Of a stretch of DNA of 64,000 nucleotides, positions 15,455-24,212 are shown piece by piece (the first letter of the stretch is position 1; each line of letters opens with the position of its first letter). This DNA is from Burkholderia sp. BCC0322 (lineage in GTDB: Bacteria > Pseudomonadota > Gammaproteobacteria > Burkholderiales > Burkholderiaceae), in the NCBI RefSeq assembly GCF_902833045.1, contig NZ_CADFDU010000002.1, forward strand, positions 62,001 to 126,000, written 5' to 3'. Below the pieces are notes generated by a model. That model ran no database searches and was not told where the DNA came from. It saw only the letters and a program-made list of their open reading frames with translations. The position numbers and the translations under genes were made by a program.

Positions 15455-17245
15455 TCACCGGCCGCCGCCCGACGCGGCCCGGCCGGCCGCTTCGTCCGTC
15501 CCGCTGCCGGCGCCGCTCCCGTTGCCGACCAGATCCTGGTAGCGCACGAACGCGCGTTGCGCGGACGCCTTCGCCGCGTACATCGCCGCGTCGGCCTTGA
15601 CGAGCAGTTCCTCGGCCGACGCGCCGTCAGCCGGAAACTCGCTGACGCCGATGCTCGCGCCGACGGCCACGCGCCGGTCGCCAAACTCCAGTTCCTCGGC
15701 CATCACGAGCTGGATGCGCGACGCGATATCGCCGATCACCGCCGGTGAGCGCACATCCGTCACCAGCACGATGAATTCGTCGCCGCCGAGCCGCGCGACC
15801 ATGTCGCCGCTGCGCAGCACGAGGCTCAGCCGCTTGGCGACCGCGACGAGCGTGCGGTCGCCGGCCGAGTGCCCGTGCTGGTCGTTGATCTGCTTGAAGC
15901 GGTCGAGGTCGACGAACATCACGGCCAGCCCTTCGCGCATCGCGGCCGCACGCCGGATCGCGGCATCGAGACGCTCCATGAACAGCATGCGATTCGGCAG
16001 TTCGGTCAGCGCATCGTGCCCGGCGAGGTGCGTGAGCTCCAGCTGCTTCGCACGCAGCATCGCGACCTGCGTGCGGATCTCGACGCGCATGCTCTCGAAA
16101 CAGCGCGCGAGCACGCCGATCTCGTCGGTACGCCCGACCGGCAGCTGCTCGGCGGCCGGATCGTCGAACACGTGCGTCGCGGCGCGCGCCAGCGTCTGCA
16201 GCGGCCGCGTGATCGCACGCGCGAACAGGATCGCGAGGATCACCGCCATCAAGCTCGACACGAGCACCATCCGGACGATCCGTTCGCCGAGCATGCTGGC
16301 CGGCGCCAGCACATCCGCCAGCGGGCGTCCCATCCCGAGCACGACGAAGCGATTGCCCTCGTCGTGTCCGAACGGCGTGCGCACGAACGCGAACATCTGC
16401 CCCGGCGCCGCGGCGGGATCGGTCAAGCCATTGACGGTAACGTTTGCGCGCGCGTCGTCGAACAGCGCGCGCGTGACGGCGAAGCGGTCCTGCATCAGCA
16501 CGCGCCTGCCGCGATCGAAGCCGAACGTCTGCGACGGATCGGGGTGCACGAGAAAATCGCCCCACTCGTTCGCGAGATACACCTCATAGTCGTCCGGCAG
16601 GTCGCGTTCGAGCCGCTCGAATACGCGCGACAGCTCGACATCGACGACGAGCGCGCCAACCGCCTGGCCCGACGCGTCGACGACCGGCGTGCCCACGCGC
16701 AGGATCGGCAGCCCTTCGGCCGCGTGCGACCCCGTCTCGTGGTTGATCACGATCGGCGACAGGTAGATATGACCGGGCGCCGTCGCGAGCGTATCGAATA
16801 CGTAGGAAAACTGCCCTTTCTCCTGCAGCGCACTGTCCGGCAATACGACGATGCCGTGTGCATCGCGATCGACGCGGATGCGTTCGAGCCCGAAATCCCC
16901 GCGCGCGATCAGGCGGACCTGCAGGTACTCTGGGTGATTTCTCATGAAGCTGTAGAACACCTGCTCGAGCCGCGCGCGTGGCGCGCCATCCCGGTTGTCG
17001 CCGCCCGAGACCAGCGTGCACGACGGCAATTGCGCGAGCACGAGCGCATCGTCGGCGACGTCGGACAGCGCCGTGGTGAAACGCTGCCCGAGCAGTTGCG
17101 TCGACATCAACAGGCTGTGCTGCGCTTCCTGCACGAGCATCGCGCGGTTCGCGCGATACGTGTAATAGCCGGTCGTGCCGGACGCGATCACCCCGATGCA
17201 GGCGAACAGCACCGACAGCTTCGACGTGAGCCCGAGCCGGATCAT
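15455..17245 (-). CDS. Membrane diguanylate cyclase with Cache sensor and HAMP
   Basis: A 596-residue protein. Membrane segment 1 spans about residues 8-28, then a large periplasmic double-Cache-like domain (about 30-320), membrane segment 2 (about 325-345), HAMP (about 346-400) and a C-terminal GGDEF domain. The active site RLGGDEF is intact (GGDEF at 487-491) and the product-inhibition motif RxxD is present (RSGD 478-481). It should make cyclic di-GMP in response to a periplasmic signal. Its ATG overlaps the stop of the binding-protein gene by 4 bases, so the two are coupled. No EAL domain is present. Confidence 0.88.
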   Translation of the reverse strand: MIRLGLTSKLSVLFACIGVIASGTTGYYTYRANRAMLVQEAQHSLLMSTQLLGQRFTTALSDVADDALVLAQLPSCTLVSGGDNRDGAPRARLEQVFYSFMRNHPEYLQVRLIARGDFGLERIRVDRDAHGIVVLPDSALQEKGQFSYVFDTLATAPGHIYLSPIVINHETGSHAAEGLPILRVGTPVVDASGQAVGALVVDVELSRVFERLERDLPDDYEVYLANEWGDFLVHPDPSQTFGFDRGRRVLMQDRFAVTRALFDDARANVTVNGLTDPAAAPGQMFAFVRTPFGHDEGNRFVVLGMGRPLADVLAPASMLGERIVRMVLVSSLMAVILAILFARAITRPLQTLARAATHVFDDPAAEQLPVGRTDEIGVLARCFESMRVEIRTQVAMLRAKQLELTHLAGHDALTELPNRMLFMERLDAAIRRAAAMREGLAVMFVDLDRFKQINDQHGHSAGDRTLVAVAKRLSLVLRSGDMVARLGGDEFIVLVTDVRSPAVIGDIASRIQLVMAEELEFGDRRVAVGASIGVSEFPADGASAEELLVKADAAMYAAKASAQRAFVRYQDLVGNGSGAGSGTDEAAGRAASGGGR

Positions 17246-18372
17246 TTTTCGAACCGCTCCGGCCGGTCGCCCGACACGATGCGGCTCCACAGCGATTCGC
17301 GCCGCGCGATGTCCTCGACAGGCTGGAGCCAGACGAGATGCTGGTGCCCGGTGTCGAGACCTGGCGGCGGCGCGAGCGTATTCGCGAGGCCCTGGCGTTC
17401 GGTGAGCAGCGCGCTGATCGCCGGTTCGAGCATGTAATTGATCCATGCGAACGCGAGCTCCGGATGTTGCGCGCCGCGCGTGACGGCCCAGCAGTCGAGC
17501 CACGCGAGCGCGCCTTCATCCGGGATCACGTACCCGACGTCGGCGCCGGCACGTCGCAGCAGTTCGACCTGTTGCGTGCCGTAGTTGCCGAACATCAGTG
17601 CCGCACGATGCTGGACGAACAACGCGGTCGCCTCTTCAGGAAGCGTGTAGTACGTCAGCAGGTTGCGGCGCAGGGCGATCAGCTTGTGCGCGACGGCGAG
17701 CGTCTGCGCGCTCGACAGGCGAAACGGATCGGGATAGCCGAGCGCCAGCGCCGTGAACGAAAAATTGTGCTGCGCGCTGTTGAAGTCGAGCACCTTGCCG
17801 CGGTAGCGCGGGTTCCACAGCTCCCGCATCGAGCGCGGCGCGGCCGGCACCTGCTTGCGATCGTAGATCAGCCCCATCGACGAGTACGTGAACGGGATCG
17901 CATGGATGGCGCCATCCTCCACGAGCCCGTCGATGGTCGCGAGTTGCTGGAAGTTCGGCAACTGCCGCCGCCGGTTCGGGATGCGCGACAGGTCGATCGG
18001 CGCGAGCAAACGTTCGTGCGCATAGCGCTGGATCTCGGCCGTGTTCGCGGCCAGCACGTCATACGGCGGCGGCGCCGCGCTGTGCATGCGCGTCCACAGT
18101 GCTTCATCGGAGTCGACGAACGTCACTTCGACACGTACGTGAAATTGCGCTTCGAACGCGCTGACGACGTCGCTGTCCGCATAGCCGGGCCATGCGAGCA
18201 CGCGCAGCACGTTGTCGTTGACGGTTTCGGGAGACGCGGCGAACGCCGCAAACGAAGAGGAAAGTAAGCTCACCGTCAAATTGATGAGCAGCCTGCGCAC
18301 GGCGACACGTGCGCGCGTACGTGCGCCGATTCCCCTGATCAATCGGACTCCGCGTGAATCGCCCGGCTGCAT
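17242..18372 (-). CDS. Periplasmic polyamine-type solute-binding protein
   Basis: A 376-residue extracytoplasmic binding protein of the spermidine/putrescine (PotD/PotF-like) class. Recognisable parts are LRVLAWPGYADSDVVSAFEAQFHVRVEVTFVDSDEALW (the lobe-1 start) and WLDCWAVTRGAQHPELAFAWINYML. The N-terminus has a hydrophobic LLINLTVSLLSSSFAAFAAS signal. The start ATG 18372 has AGGA 7 bases upstream. No ABC permease or ATPase genes are near. The gene is instead fused by overlap to the diguanylate cyclase, so it probably acts as a ligand sensor, as in the Vibrio NspS-MbaA pair. Confidence 0.8.
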   Translation of the reverse strand: MQPGDSRGVRLIRGIGARTRARVAVRRLLINLTVSLLSSSFAAFAASPETVNDNVLRVLAWPGYADSDVVSAFEAQFHVRVEVTFVDSDEALWTRMHSAAPPPYDVLAANTAEIQRYAHERLLAPIDLSRIPNRRRQLPNFQQLATIDGLVEDGAIHAIPFTYSSMGLIYDRKQVPAAPRSMRELWNPRYRGKVLDFNSAQHNFSFTALALGYPDPFRLSSAQTLAVAHKLIALRRNLLTYYTLPEEATALFVQHRAALMFGNYGTQQVELLRRAGADVGYVIPDEGALAWLDCWAVTRGAQHPELAFAWINYMLEPAISALLTERQGLANTLAPPPGLDTGHQHLVWLQPVEDIARRESLWSRIVSGDRPERFEK

Positions 18373-18530
18373 TCGACTGTCCTTTTTCGAGTCGATGCGA
18401 TATCCCGCAACGAGACCATAAAACCTGCAGTCGCGCAATTGGAAGAAGCCGGATACGGCGCGTGCCATCATCGACGCCGCCGCGTGCGGATGCCGTTACA
18501 CCGGCCCGCTTCTGCTTGCCGGAACGAACG

Positions 18531-19253
18531 TCAGCGCCACGCCTGCGTGAATTCCGCGATCACTCGCGACAGGTGTGCACGCATCGCTTCGCGTGCAGCA
18601 GTTGCGTCGCGCGCCATGATCGCCGCGAAGATCCGCTGGTGATCTTCCTGCGACGCTTCGCGCAGAGCGGTCGAGTGAAAATGCTCCTCGATCTTGTCCC
18701 ACAGCGGATCGCTGCGCGCGCAGTCCCACATCGCGGTGACCATGTGCAGCAGCACCGTGTTGCCGGTCGATTCCGCGATACGCAGGTGGAACTGGCGATC
18801 GGCCGCGTCGTACGCGACCTTGTCGTTCATCTGCTCGCGCATCGTCGTGAGCGAGAAGAACAGCCGGTCGAGATCCGCATCCTTGCGTTCGGTCGCCGCG
18901 AGCGCCGCGACTTCCGCCTCGATCAGCCCGCGTGCGCGCAACGTCTCGATCGGCCCCGGGCCGCGCGGCACCTCGAACGTCACCGGCCGCGCGGCGTCGG
19001 CCGCCGATACGTAGATGCCCGAACCGATCCGCACTTCGACGATCCCTTGCACCTCGAGCGCGATGATCGCCTCGCGCACCTGCGTGCGGCTCACGCCGAA
19101 CTGGTCGGCCAGGCTGCGCTCGGACGGCAACCGCGCGCCGGCCTCGAACGCGCCGGCAGCCACCATCGCGTGAATCTGCCGCGCAAGGCCGATATAGGAG
19201 CGGTCCGCGGCATCGGTATCGCGGCTGGCTGGCAGGCTGGAAAGATCGGTCAT
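18531..19253 (-). CDS. GntR/FadR-family repressor, UxuR/ExuR type
   Basis: A 240-residue regulator. The wHTH (residues about 20-85) contains ARLPSERSLADQFGVSRTQVREAIIALE, followed by an all-helical FCD effector domain with candidate metal-ligand His residues (ADRQFHLRIAESTGN, EDHQRIFAAI). It diverges from uxuA and the hexuronate transporter and should repress them until a hexuronate-derived ligand binds. Three TGG-N4-CCA operators fitting the UxuR/ExuR consensus lie in the shared intergenic region. Confidence 0.82.
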   Translation of the reverse strand: MTDLSSLPASRDTDAADRSYIGLARQIHAMVAAGAFEAGARLPSERSLADQFGVSRTQVREAIIALEVQGIVEVRIGSGIYVSAADAARPVTFEVPRGPGPIETLRARGLIEAEVAALAATERKDADLDRLFFSLTTMREQMNDKVAYDAADRQFHLRIAESTGNTVLLHMVTAMWDCARSDPLWDKIEEHFHSTALREASQEDHQRIFAAIMARDATAAREAMRAHLSRVIAEFTQAWR

Positions 19254-19306
19254 CGAAAGGCTCGCAACAGGCTGGCCGGCGCCGTCGCGGCGCCGGATCG
19301 CCAAAA

Positions 19307-19316
19307 TGGTACACCA
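19307..19316. promoter_or_regulatory. UxuR-type operator 1 (TGGTACACCA)
   Basis: A near-palindromic TGGT-AC-ACCA flanked by AA and AT, close to the E. coli UxuR/ExuR consensus (TTGGTATACCAA). It lies 54 bases upstream of the repressor start, a position suited to autoregulation. Confidence 0.6.
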
Positions 19317-19403
19317 ATTCCGGGCAGCATCCGGTTCCGCATCTCCGCCGGCGCAATGGGCACTTCCTGAAATGCCATGCCAGCCGGTTTGGATCCCATC
19401 AAC

Positions 19404-19413
19404 TGGTAAACCA
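19404..19413. promoter_or_regulatory. UxuR-type operator 2 (TGGTAAACCA)
   Basis: A palindromic TGGT-AA-ACCA, 24 bases from operator 3, so the two sites lie about two helical turns apart. It is placed to control uxuA, whose start is at 19518. Confidence 0.65.
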
Positions 19414-19427
19414 CTATCCCACACAAC

Positions 19428-19437
19428 TGGCATACCA
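19428..19437. promoter_or_regulatory. UxuR-type operator 3 (TGGCATACCA)
   Basis: TGG-CATA-CCA, the third copy of the motif, 80 bases before the uxuA start. Together with operator 2 it probably overlaps the uxuA promoter. Confidence 0.65.
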
Positions 19438-19517
19438 ATCATAATCCGCACACCGGGGACGGAGCCGGCCTGCCGCCGCCCGCCCGATGCATCAACCGCC
19501 AGCCAGGAGCCGCTCCA

Positions 19518-20582
19518 GTGAAGATGTCTTTCCGTTGGTACGGCGAGTCCGATCCGGTCTCGCTGCAATACATCCGCCAGATCCCGGGCGTCACGCATAT
19601 CGTGTCCGCGATCTACGACGAACCGGTGGGAGAAGTCTGGCCCGCGCACAAGATCGACGCGCTGAAGGCGACGATCGAGCGCGCCGGCCTGCGGTTCGAA
19701 GTCGTCGAGTCGGTGCCCGTCCACGAGGACATCAAGCTCGGCAAGCCGGGCCGCGACCGCCTGATCGACAACTACCGTCAGACGATTCGCCATCTCGGCG
19801 CGGCCGGCGTGCGCGTGATCTGCTACAACTTCATGCCCGTGTTCGACTGGACGCGCACCGAGCTGTCGAAGACGCTCGACGACGGCTCGACCTGCCTCGC
19901 GTTCAGCACCGACGCGGTCGGCCGGATCGATCCGGACGACGGCATCGCACTGCCGGGCTGGGATTCGAGCTACCAGCCCGAACAGTTGAAGGCACTGCTC
20001 GCGGAGTATCGCGACGTCGACGAGCACGCGCTGCGGGCGAACCTCGAATACTTCCTGAAGGCGATCGTCCCCGTCGCCGAGGAAGCCGGCGTGAAGATGG
20101 CGATCCACCCCGACGATCCGCCGCGCCCGATCTTCGGGCTGCCGCGCATCGTGAAGAACCGCGACGATCTCGCGCGAATCATGCGCATCGTCGACACGCC
20201 CGCGAACGGGCTGACGCTGTGCTCGGGCTCGCTCGGCGCGGGCCCGCAGAACGATGTCGAAGCGCTCGTGCGCGAATTCGGCGCAATGGGCCGCATTCAC
20301 TTCGCGCACATCCGCAACGTGAAGGTCGACGCGAACGGCGATTTCGAGGAAACCGCCCACCTGTCGAGCTGCGGCTCGCTCGACATCGCCGCGATCGTGA
20401 AGGCGTACCACGACACCGGCTTCACCGGCTACGTGCGCCCCGACCACGGCCGCATGATCTGGGGCGAGACGGGCAAGCCCGGCTACGGCCTTTACGACCG
20501 CGCGCTCGGCGCGGTCTACCTGAACGGCCTGTGGGAAGCGCTCGCGAAGTTCGACCGCACGCCGTCGCAAGCCACGCGATAA
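19518..20582 (+). CDS. uxuA: D-mannonate dehydratase
   Basis: A 354-residue UxuA-family enzyme converting D-mannonate to 2-keto-3-deoxy-D-gluconate in glucuronate catabolism. Diagnostic pieces are [56 protein letters not shown] and [13 protein letters not shown], holding the metal-binding Cys, His and Asp residues of the family. The start is GTG at 19518, with GGAG 8 bases upstream; an ATG two codons later is 14 bases from it. The hexuronate permease gene follows, separated by a GC-rich hairpin. Confidence 0.92.
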   Translation: MKMSFRWYGESDPVSLQYIRQIPGVTHIVSAIYDEPVGEVWPAHKIDALKATIERAGLRFEVVESVPVHEDIKLGKPGRDRLIDNYRQTIRHLGAAGVRVICYNFMPVFDWTRTELSKTLDDGSTCLAFSTDAVGRIDPDDGIALPGWDSSYQPEQLKALLAEYRDVDEHALRANLEYFLKAIVPVAEEAGVKMAIHPDDPPRPIFGLPRIVKNRDDLARIMRIVDTPANGLTLCSGSLGAGPQNDVEALVREFGAMGRIHFAHIRNVKVDANGDFEETAHLSSCGSLDIAAIVKAYHDTGFTGYVRPDHGRMIWGETGKPGYGLYDRALGAVYLNGLWEALAKFDRTPSQATR

Positions 20583-20595
20583 CCCGCTCATCGAG

Positions 20596-20623
20596 GCCGC
20601 CGGCGCTGCGGATCGCCGGCGGC
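20596..20623 (+). repeat. 10-bp GC-rich stem between uxuA and its permease gene
   Basis: GCCGCCGGCG pairs perfectly with CGCCGGCGGC around an 8-base loop. There is no T-run. It could protect the uxuA transcript or partly terminate it, lowering expression of the permease. Confidence 0.45.
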
Positions 20624-20653
20624 CCGTCACGACATTCCGCGCGGAGACACCGC

Positions 20654-21964
20654 ATGCCACGCATCCGATGGGCCATGATCCTCATGTGCTTCCTGGCCAA
20701 CGTCATCAACTTCATCGACCGCGCGAACCTTGCGATCGCGGCGCCCAGCATCCGCGCCGACCTCGGCCTCGACGCGGTCGGCATGGGGCTCGTGCTGAGC
20801 GCGTTCTTCTGGACCTACGCGTTCCTGCAACTGCCGGCAGGCTGGTTCATCGACAAGGTCGGCGTGCGCGTGAGCCTCGCGCTCGCGGTCGGCTGGTGGT
20901 CGGTGTTCACCGTCGCGACGGGCGCCGCGCGCGGCCTCGCGCAACTCGTCGGCGTGCGGCTGATGCTCGGCGTCGGCGAAGCGGCGGCGATCCCGTCGTT
21001 CGCGAAGGTTGCGTTCAACTGGTTCCCGCGCAGCGAACGCGGGCTCGCGAGCAGCATTTTCGACAGCGGTTCGCGCGTCGGCTCCGCGCTGTCGCTGCCG
21101 CTCGTCGCATGGCTGATCTCGATCGTCGGCTGGCGCGGCTCGTTCGTAATCACCGGCGGCATCGGTATCGTGTGGGCACTGGCGTGGTGGTTCATCTATC
21201 GCGACCCGGAACGCCATCGTGCAATCGCGCCCGATGCCGTCGATGCGCTGCTCGCGCAGCGCGGCGCGCCAACCGTTGCGGCCGCAACCGACGGCCCGAA
21301 GGTATCGTGGCTCGACCTGTTCCGCTACCGCACCGTGTGGGGCATGATGATCGGCCTGTTCTGCCTGAACTTCGCGATCTACTTCTTCATCACGTGGTTC
21401 CCGAGCTACCTGCTGCAGTCGCGCGGCTTCTCGCTCGCGTCGCTCGGTACCTGGGGCATGCTGCCCGCGCTGCTCGCGATTCCGGGCGGCTGGCTCGGCG
21501 GCTATGTGTCGGACAGCCTGTTCCGCCGCGGCTGGAGCGCGACCGCCGCCCGCAAGACCTGCCTCGTGCTCGGCATGCTGCTGTCCTCGTCGATCGCACT
21601 GTCGGCCTTCGTCGAGAACGTGTGGGCCTGCCTCGGCCTGTTCGCCCTCGCGTACGCAAGCCTGTCGTTCGCCGGCGCCAACGTGTGGACGCTCGTCGGC
21701 GAAGTCGCGCCGACGCCGGCGCATGTCGCATCGCTCGGCGGCATCCAGAATTTCGCGGGCAATCTCGCGGGGATCTTCATCACGACGTTCACGGGCGTGA
21801 TGCTGTCGATCACGAAGGGCTCGTTCGTCGTGCCGCTCGCGGTGGCCGGCGCGTTGTGCGTGGTCGGCGCGCTGTCGTACCTGTTCATCGTCGGCAAGGT
21901 CGAGCCGCTGCCGCCGCTGCGCGGCGGTGCGAGCCCGCAGAACGTCGAGCCGAACGCGGCCTGA
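20654..21964 (+). CDS. MFS transporter, hexuronate/ACS family
   Basis: A 436-residue, 12-span permease of the anion:cation symporter family (ExuT/GarP-like). The N-terminal NVINFIDRANLAIAAPSIRADLGL and GVGEAAAIPSFAKVAFNWFPRSERGLA motifs are typical of hexuronate and sugar-acid symporters. The ATG at 20654 follows GCGGAGAC. The neighbouring uxuA and UxuR-type repressor suggest glucuronate, galacturonate or mannonate as substrate. The exact sugar acid is inference. Confidence 0.85.
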   Translation: MPRIRWAMILMCFLANVINFIDRANLAIAAPSIRADLGLDAVGMGLVLSAFFWTYAFLQLPAGWFIDKVGVRVSLALAVGWWSVFTVATGAARGLAQLVGVRLMLGVGEAAAIPSFAKVAFNWFPRSERGLASSIFDSGSRVGSALSLPLVAWLISIVGWRGSFVITGGIGIVWALAWWFIYRDPERHRAIAPDAVDALLAQRGAPTVAAATDGPKVSWLDLFRYRTVWGMMIGLFCLNFAIYFFITWFPSYLLQSRGFSLASLGTWGMLPALLAIPGGWLGGYVSDSLFRRGWSATAARKTCLVLGMLLSSSIALSAFVENVWACLGLFALAYASLSFAGANVWTLVGEVAPTPAHVASLGGIQNFAGNLAGIFITTFTGVMLSITKGSFVVPLAVAGALCVVGALSYLFIVGKVEPLPPLRGGASPQNVEPNAA

Positions 21965-22093
21965 CGCGGCAGGAAAGCGCGGCCGACGCGCCCGCACTTT
22001 CCTTTTCGGGCCGCGCATCGGACAATGAGCCGCGCCCGCCGGCGCGGCGCCACTCCGGCCCGCGCGTGGCGACGGCGCGCCCCACCCTCGCCG

Positions 22094-23527
22094 ATGAAAC
22101 GCTACGAAACCCTCGCCCACACGATCGCCGACGACATCCGCAACGGCAACCTCGCCGTCGGTACGCGCCTGCCGTCGCTGCGGCAGATCATCGCGCAGCA
22201 CGGCGTGAGCCAGTCGACGGTGTTTCGTGCGTACTACCTGCTCGAACAGTGGGGGCTGATCCGCGCGCGCGAACGCTCGGGCTACTACGTCGCGCCGGGC
22301 GCCACGCCGGCGACGAGCCCCGCCGCCAAGCGCCGCGCAAGCCGTGCCGGCGCCACGCGCAAGGTGGATATCAGCAGCCTCGTGTTCTCCGTCCTCGACG
22401 CGGCCACGCAACCCGGCATCGTGCCGCTCGGCTCCGCCTTCCCGTCGCCGCAACTGTTTCCGCTGCCGCGCCTCGCGAAATCGCTCGCGCAGGCCACGCG
22501 GCTCGTCAGCCCGTGGAGCACGGTGGTCGACCTGCCGCCCGGCAACGAGGCGCTGCGCCAGCAGATCGCACGGCGCTATCTCGCGACAGGCATCTCGCAA
22601 CCCATCGACGAGATCGTCGTCACGAACGGCGCGCTCGAAGCGCTGAACCTGTGCCTGATGGCCGTCACGCGGCCCGGCGACGTCGTAGCCGTCGAAGCGC
22701 CCGGTTTCTATGCGGCGCTGCAGGCGATCGAGCGGCTGGACCTGCGCGCGGTCGAGATTCCCGTCGATCCGCACACGGGCCTCGATCTCGATGCGCTCGC
22801 GAACGCGCTCGACCGGCACGACATCCGCGCGTGCTGGTTCATGACCAATTTCCAGAATCCGACCGGCGTCACGCTGTCCGCCGACAAAAAGCGCGCGCTC
22901 GTCGAGTTGCTCGCCGCGCGCGACGTGCCGTTGATCGAGGACGACGTTTACGGCGAGCTGCACTTCGGCCCCGACTATCCGCTGCCCGCGCGCGCGTTCG
23001 ATCGACACGGCCTCGTGATGCACTGCAGTTCGTTCTCGAAGACGCTCGCGCCCGGCTACCGGATCGGCTGGACCGCTGCCGGCCGGTTCGCGGAGAAGGT
23101 GCAGCGGCTCAAATTGATGACGACGCTGTCGGCCAGCATTCCCGCGCAGGCCGGCATCGCGAACTATCTCGAGCATGGCGGCTACGATCGGCACCTGCGC
23201 AAGTTGCGCGGCGCGCTACACGCGCAGCTCGACCGGATGGACGACGCGCTGCGGCGCTGGCTGCCGGCCGGCGTCGAGTGGGTGCGGCCCGAAGGCGGCT
23301 ATTTTCTGTGGCTCGCGTTTCCCGACGCGATCGACGCGATGGAGCTGCATCGCCAGGCGATCGCACGCGGGATCAGCTTCGCGCCGGGGCCGCTGTTTTC
23401 GGCCGCACACGGCTTCGAGCGCTGCGTGCGCGTGAACTTCGGCCACCCGTGGAGCCGCGACATCGAGCGCGCGATCCGGGTGCTCGGTGAACTCGTCGCG
23501 CAGCCGTCGGTCCGCAAGGGCGCTTGA
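22094..23527 (+). CDS. MocR-type regulator (GntR HTH fused to aminotransferase-like domain)
   Basis: A 477-residue protein. The N-terminal GntR wHTH (residues about 1-70, RLPSLRQIIAQHGVSQSTVFRAYYLLEQWGL) is followed by a fold-type I PLP domain with NFQNPTG, IEDDVYGEL and the PLP-lysine motif SSFSKTLAPGYRIGW. Such proteins usually control PLP, GABA or amino-acid genes. The ATG at 22094 starts the HTH directly; the frame is open 23 codons further but those are low-complexity Arg and Ala. No obvious target gene adjoins it. Confidence 0.85.
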   Translation: MKRYETLAHTIADDIRNGNLAVGTRLPSLRQIIAQHGVSQSTVFRAYYLLEQWGLIRARERSGYYVAPGATPATSPAAKRRASRAGATRKVDISSLVFSVLDAATQPGIVPLGSAFPSPQLFPLPRLAKSLAQATRLVSPWSTVVDLPPGNEALRQQIARRYLATGISQPIDEIVVTNGALEALNLCLMAVTRPGDVVAVEAPGFYAALQAIERLDLRAVEIPVDPHTGLDLDALANALDRHDIRACWFMTNFQNPTGVTLSADKKRALVELLAARDVPLIEDDVYGELHFGPDYPLPARAFDRHGLVMHCSSFSKTLAPGYRIGWTAAGRFAEKVQRLKLMTTLSASIPAQAGIANYLEHGGYDRHLRKLRGALHAQLDRMDDALRRWLPAGVEWVRPEGGYFLWLAFPDAIDAMELHRQAIARGISFAPGPLFSAAHGFERCVRVNFGHPWSRDIERAIRVLGELVAQPSVRKGA

Positions 23528-23619
23528 ATCTCACCCGGTGCACCCTGCCTGCGTCACGGTGATGCACGCAACCCGCACGCGGGTTACAGTGCCGATCCCG
23601 CCGTCCCTCACGATTGCCC

Positions 23620-24015
23620 ATGAGTCAACTGCCCTACCTCGATCACGACGCGCTGTTGAAACTGGCCGCTGAAGCCGCGCACGTCACGCGGCCGTGCGCC
23701 TGCACGAAAACGCCGCTCGCCGGATGGACGACCCTGCCGCTGTCGCTGCAGGACACGCAACTGACCGAAGTCGCCACGCTCGCGCCGCCGGGCGAGACGG
23801 AGCCGACCTACGCCGAACATCACCCGGCCGGCACGCGCTACGCGTCGGACGACGCGCCGATCGCACTGCGCCATTTCCCGTACAACCGCTGCACCGTCAA
23901 CCGCTGCCGCGCGTGCGGCCGCCTGTTCCTGCGCTACCAGGAAGGCGGCGGCTACTTCATCGACCAACGCATCCGCGCGCTCGATCCGGCGCTCGTCGTC
24001 GACGCCGCCGCATAA
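23620..24015 (+). CDS. Hypothetical protein with a Cys-rich motif
   Basis: A 131-residue protein. Two features stand out: an N-terminal RPCACTK and, near residues 90-105, YNRCTVNRCRACGRLFLRYQEGGGYF, a CxxxxCxxC pattern that may bind zinc. It precedes the sulfite/nitrite reductase gene on the same strand with a 197-base gap. A link to sulfur or nitrogen metabolism is possible but only positional. The family is not recognised. Confidence 0.65.
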   Translation: MSQLPYLDHDALLKLAAEAAHVTRPCACTKTPLAGWTTLPLSLQDTQLTEVATLAPPGETEPTYAEHHPAGTRYASDDAPIALRHFPYNRCTVNRCRACGRLFLRYQEGGGYFIDQRIRALDPALVVDAAA

Positions 24016-24212
24016 ACACCCGCCACGGGCACGCACGCATGCCCGGCCCGCGCCGGCGTCGCGCCGGCCATCTGCTGCGCCCTTTTCGTCCCCATCTGCT
24101 GCTTGTCCCGCCTCGCTGCGTTCCCTACGCTGTCTGCGGTTGCCCGACACCCGTCGCAACCTCTCTCCCGAGCCACGCGCTTCGCGCCGCGGCTCCTCTC
24201 GCGTATCACGTC

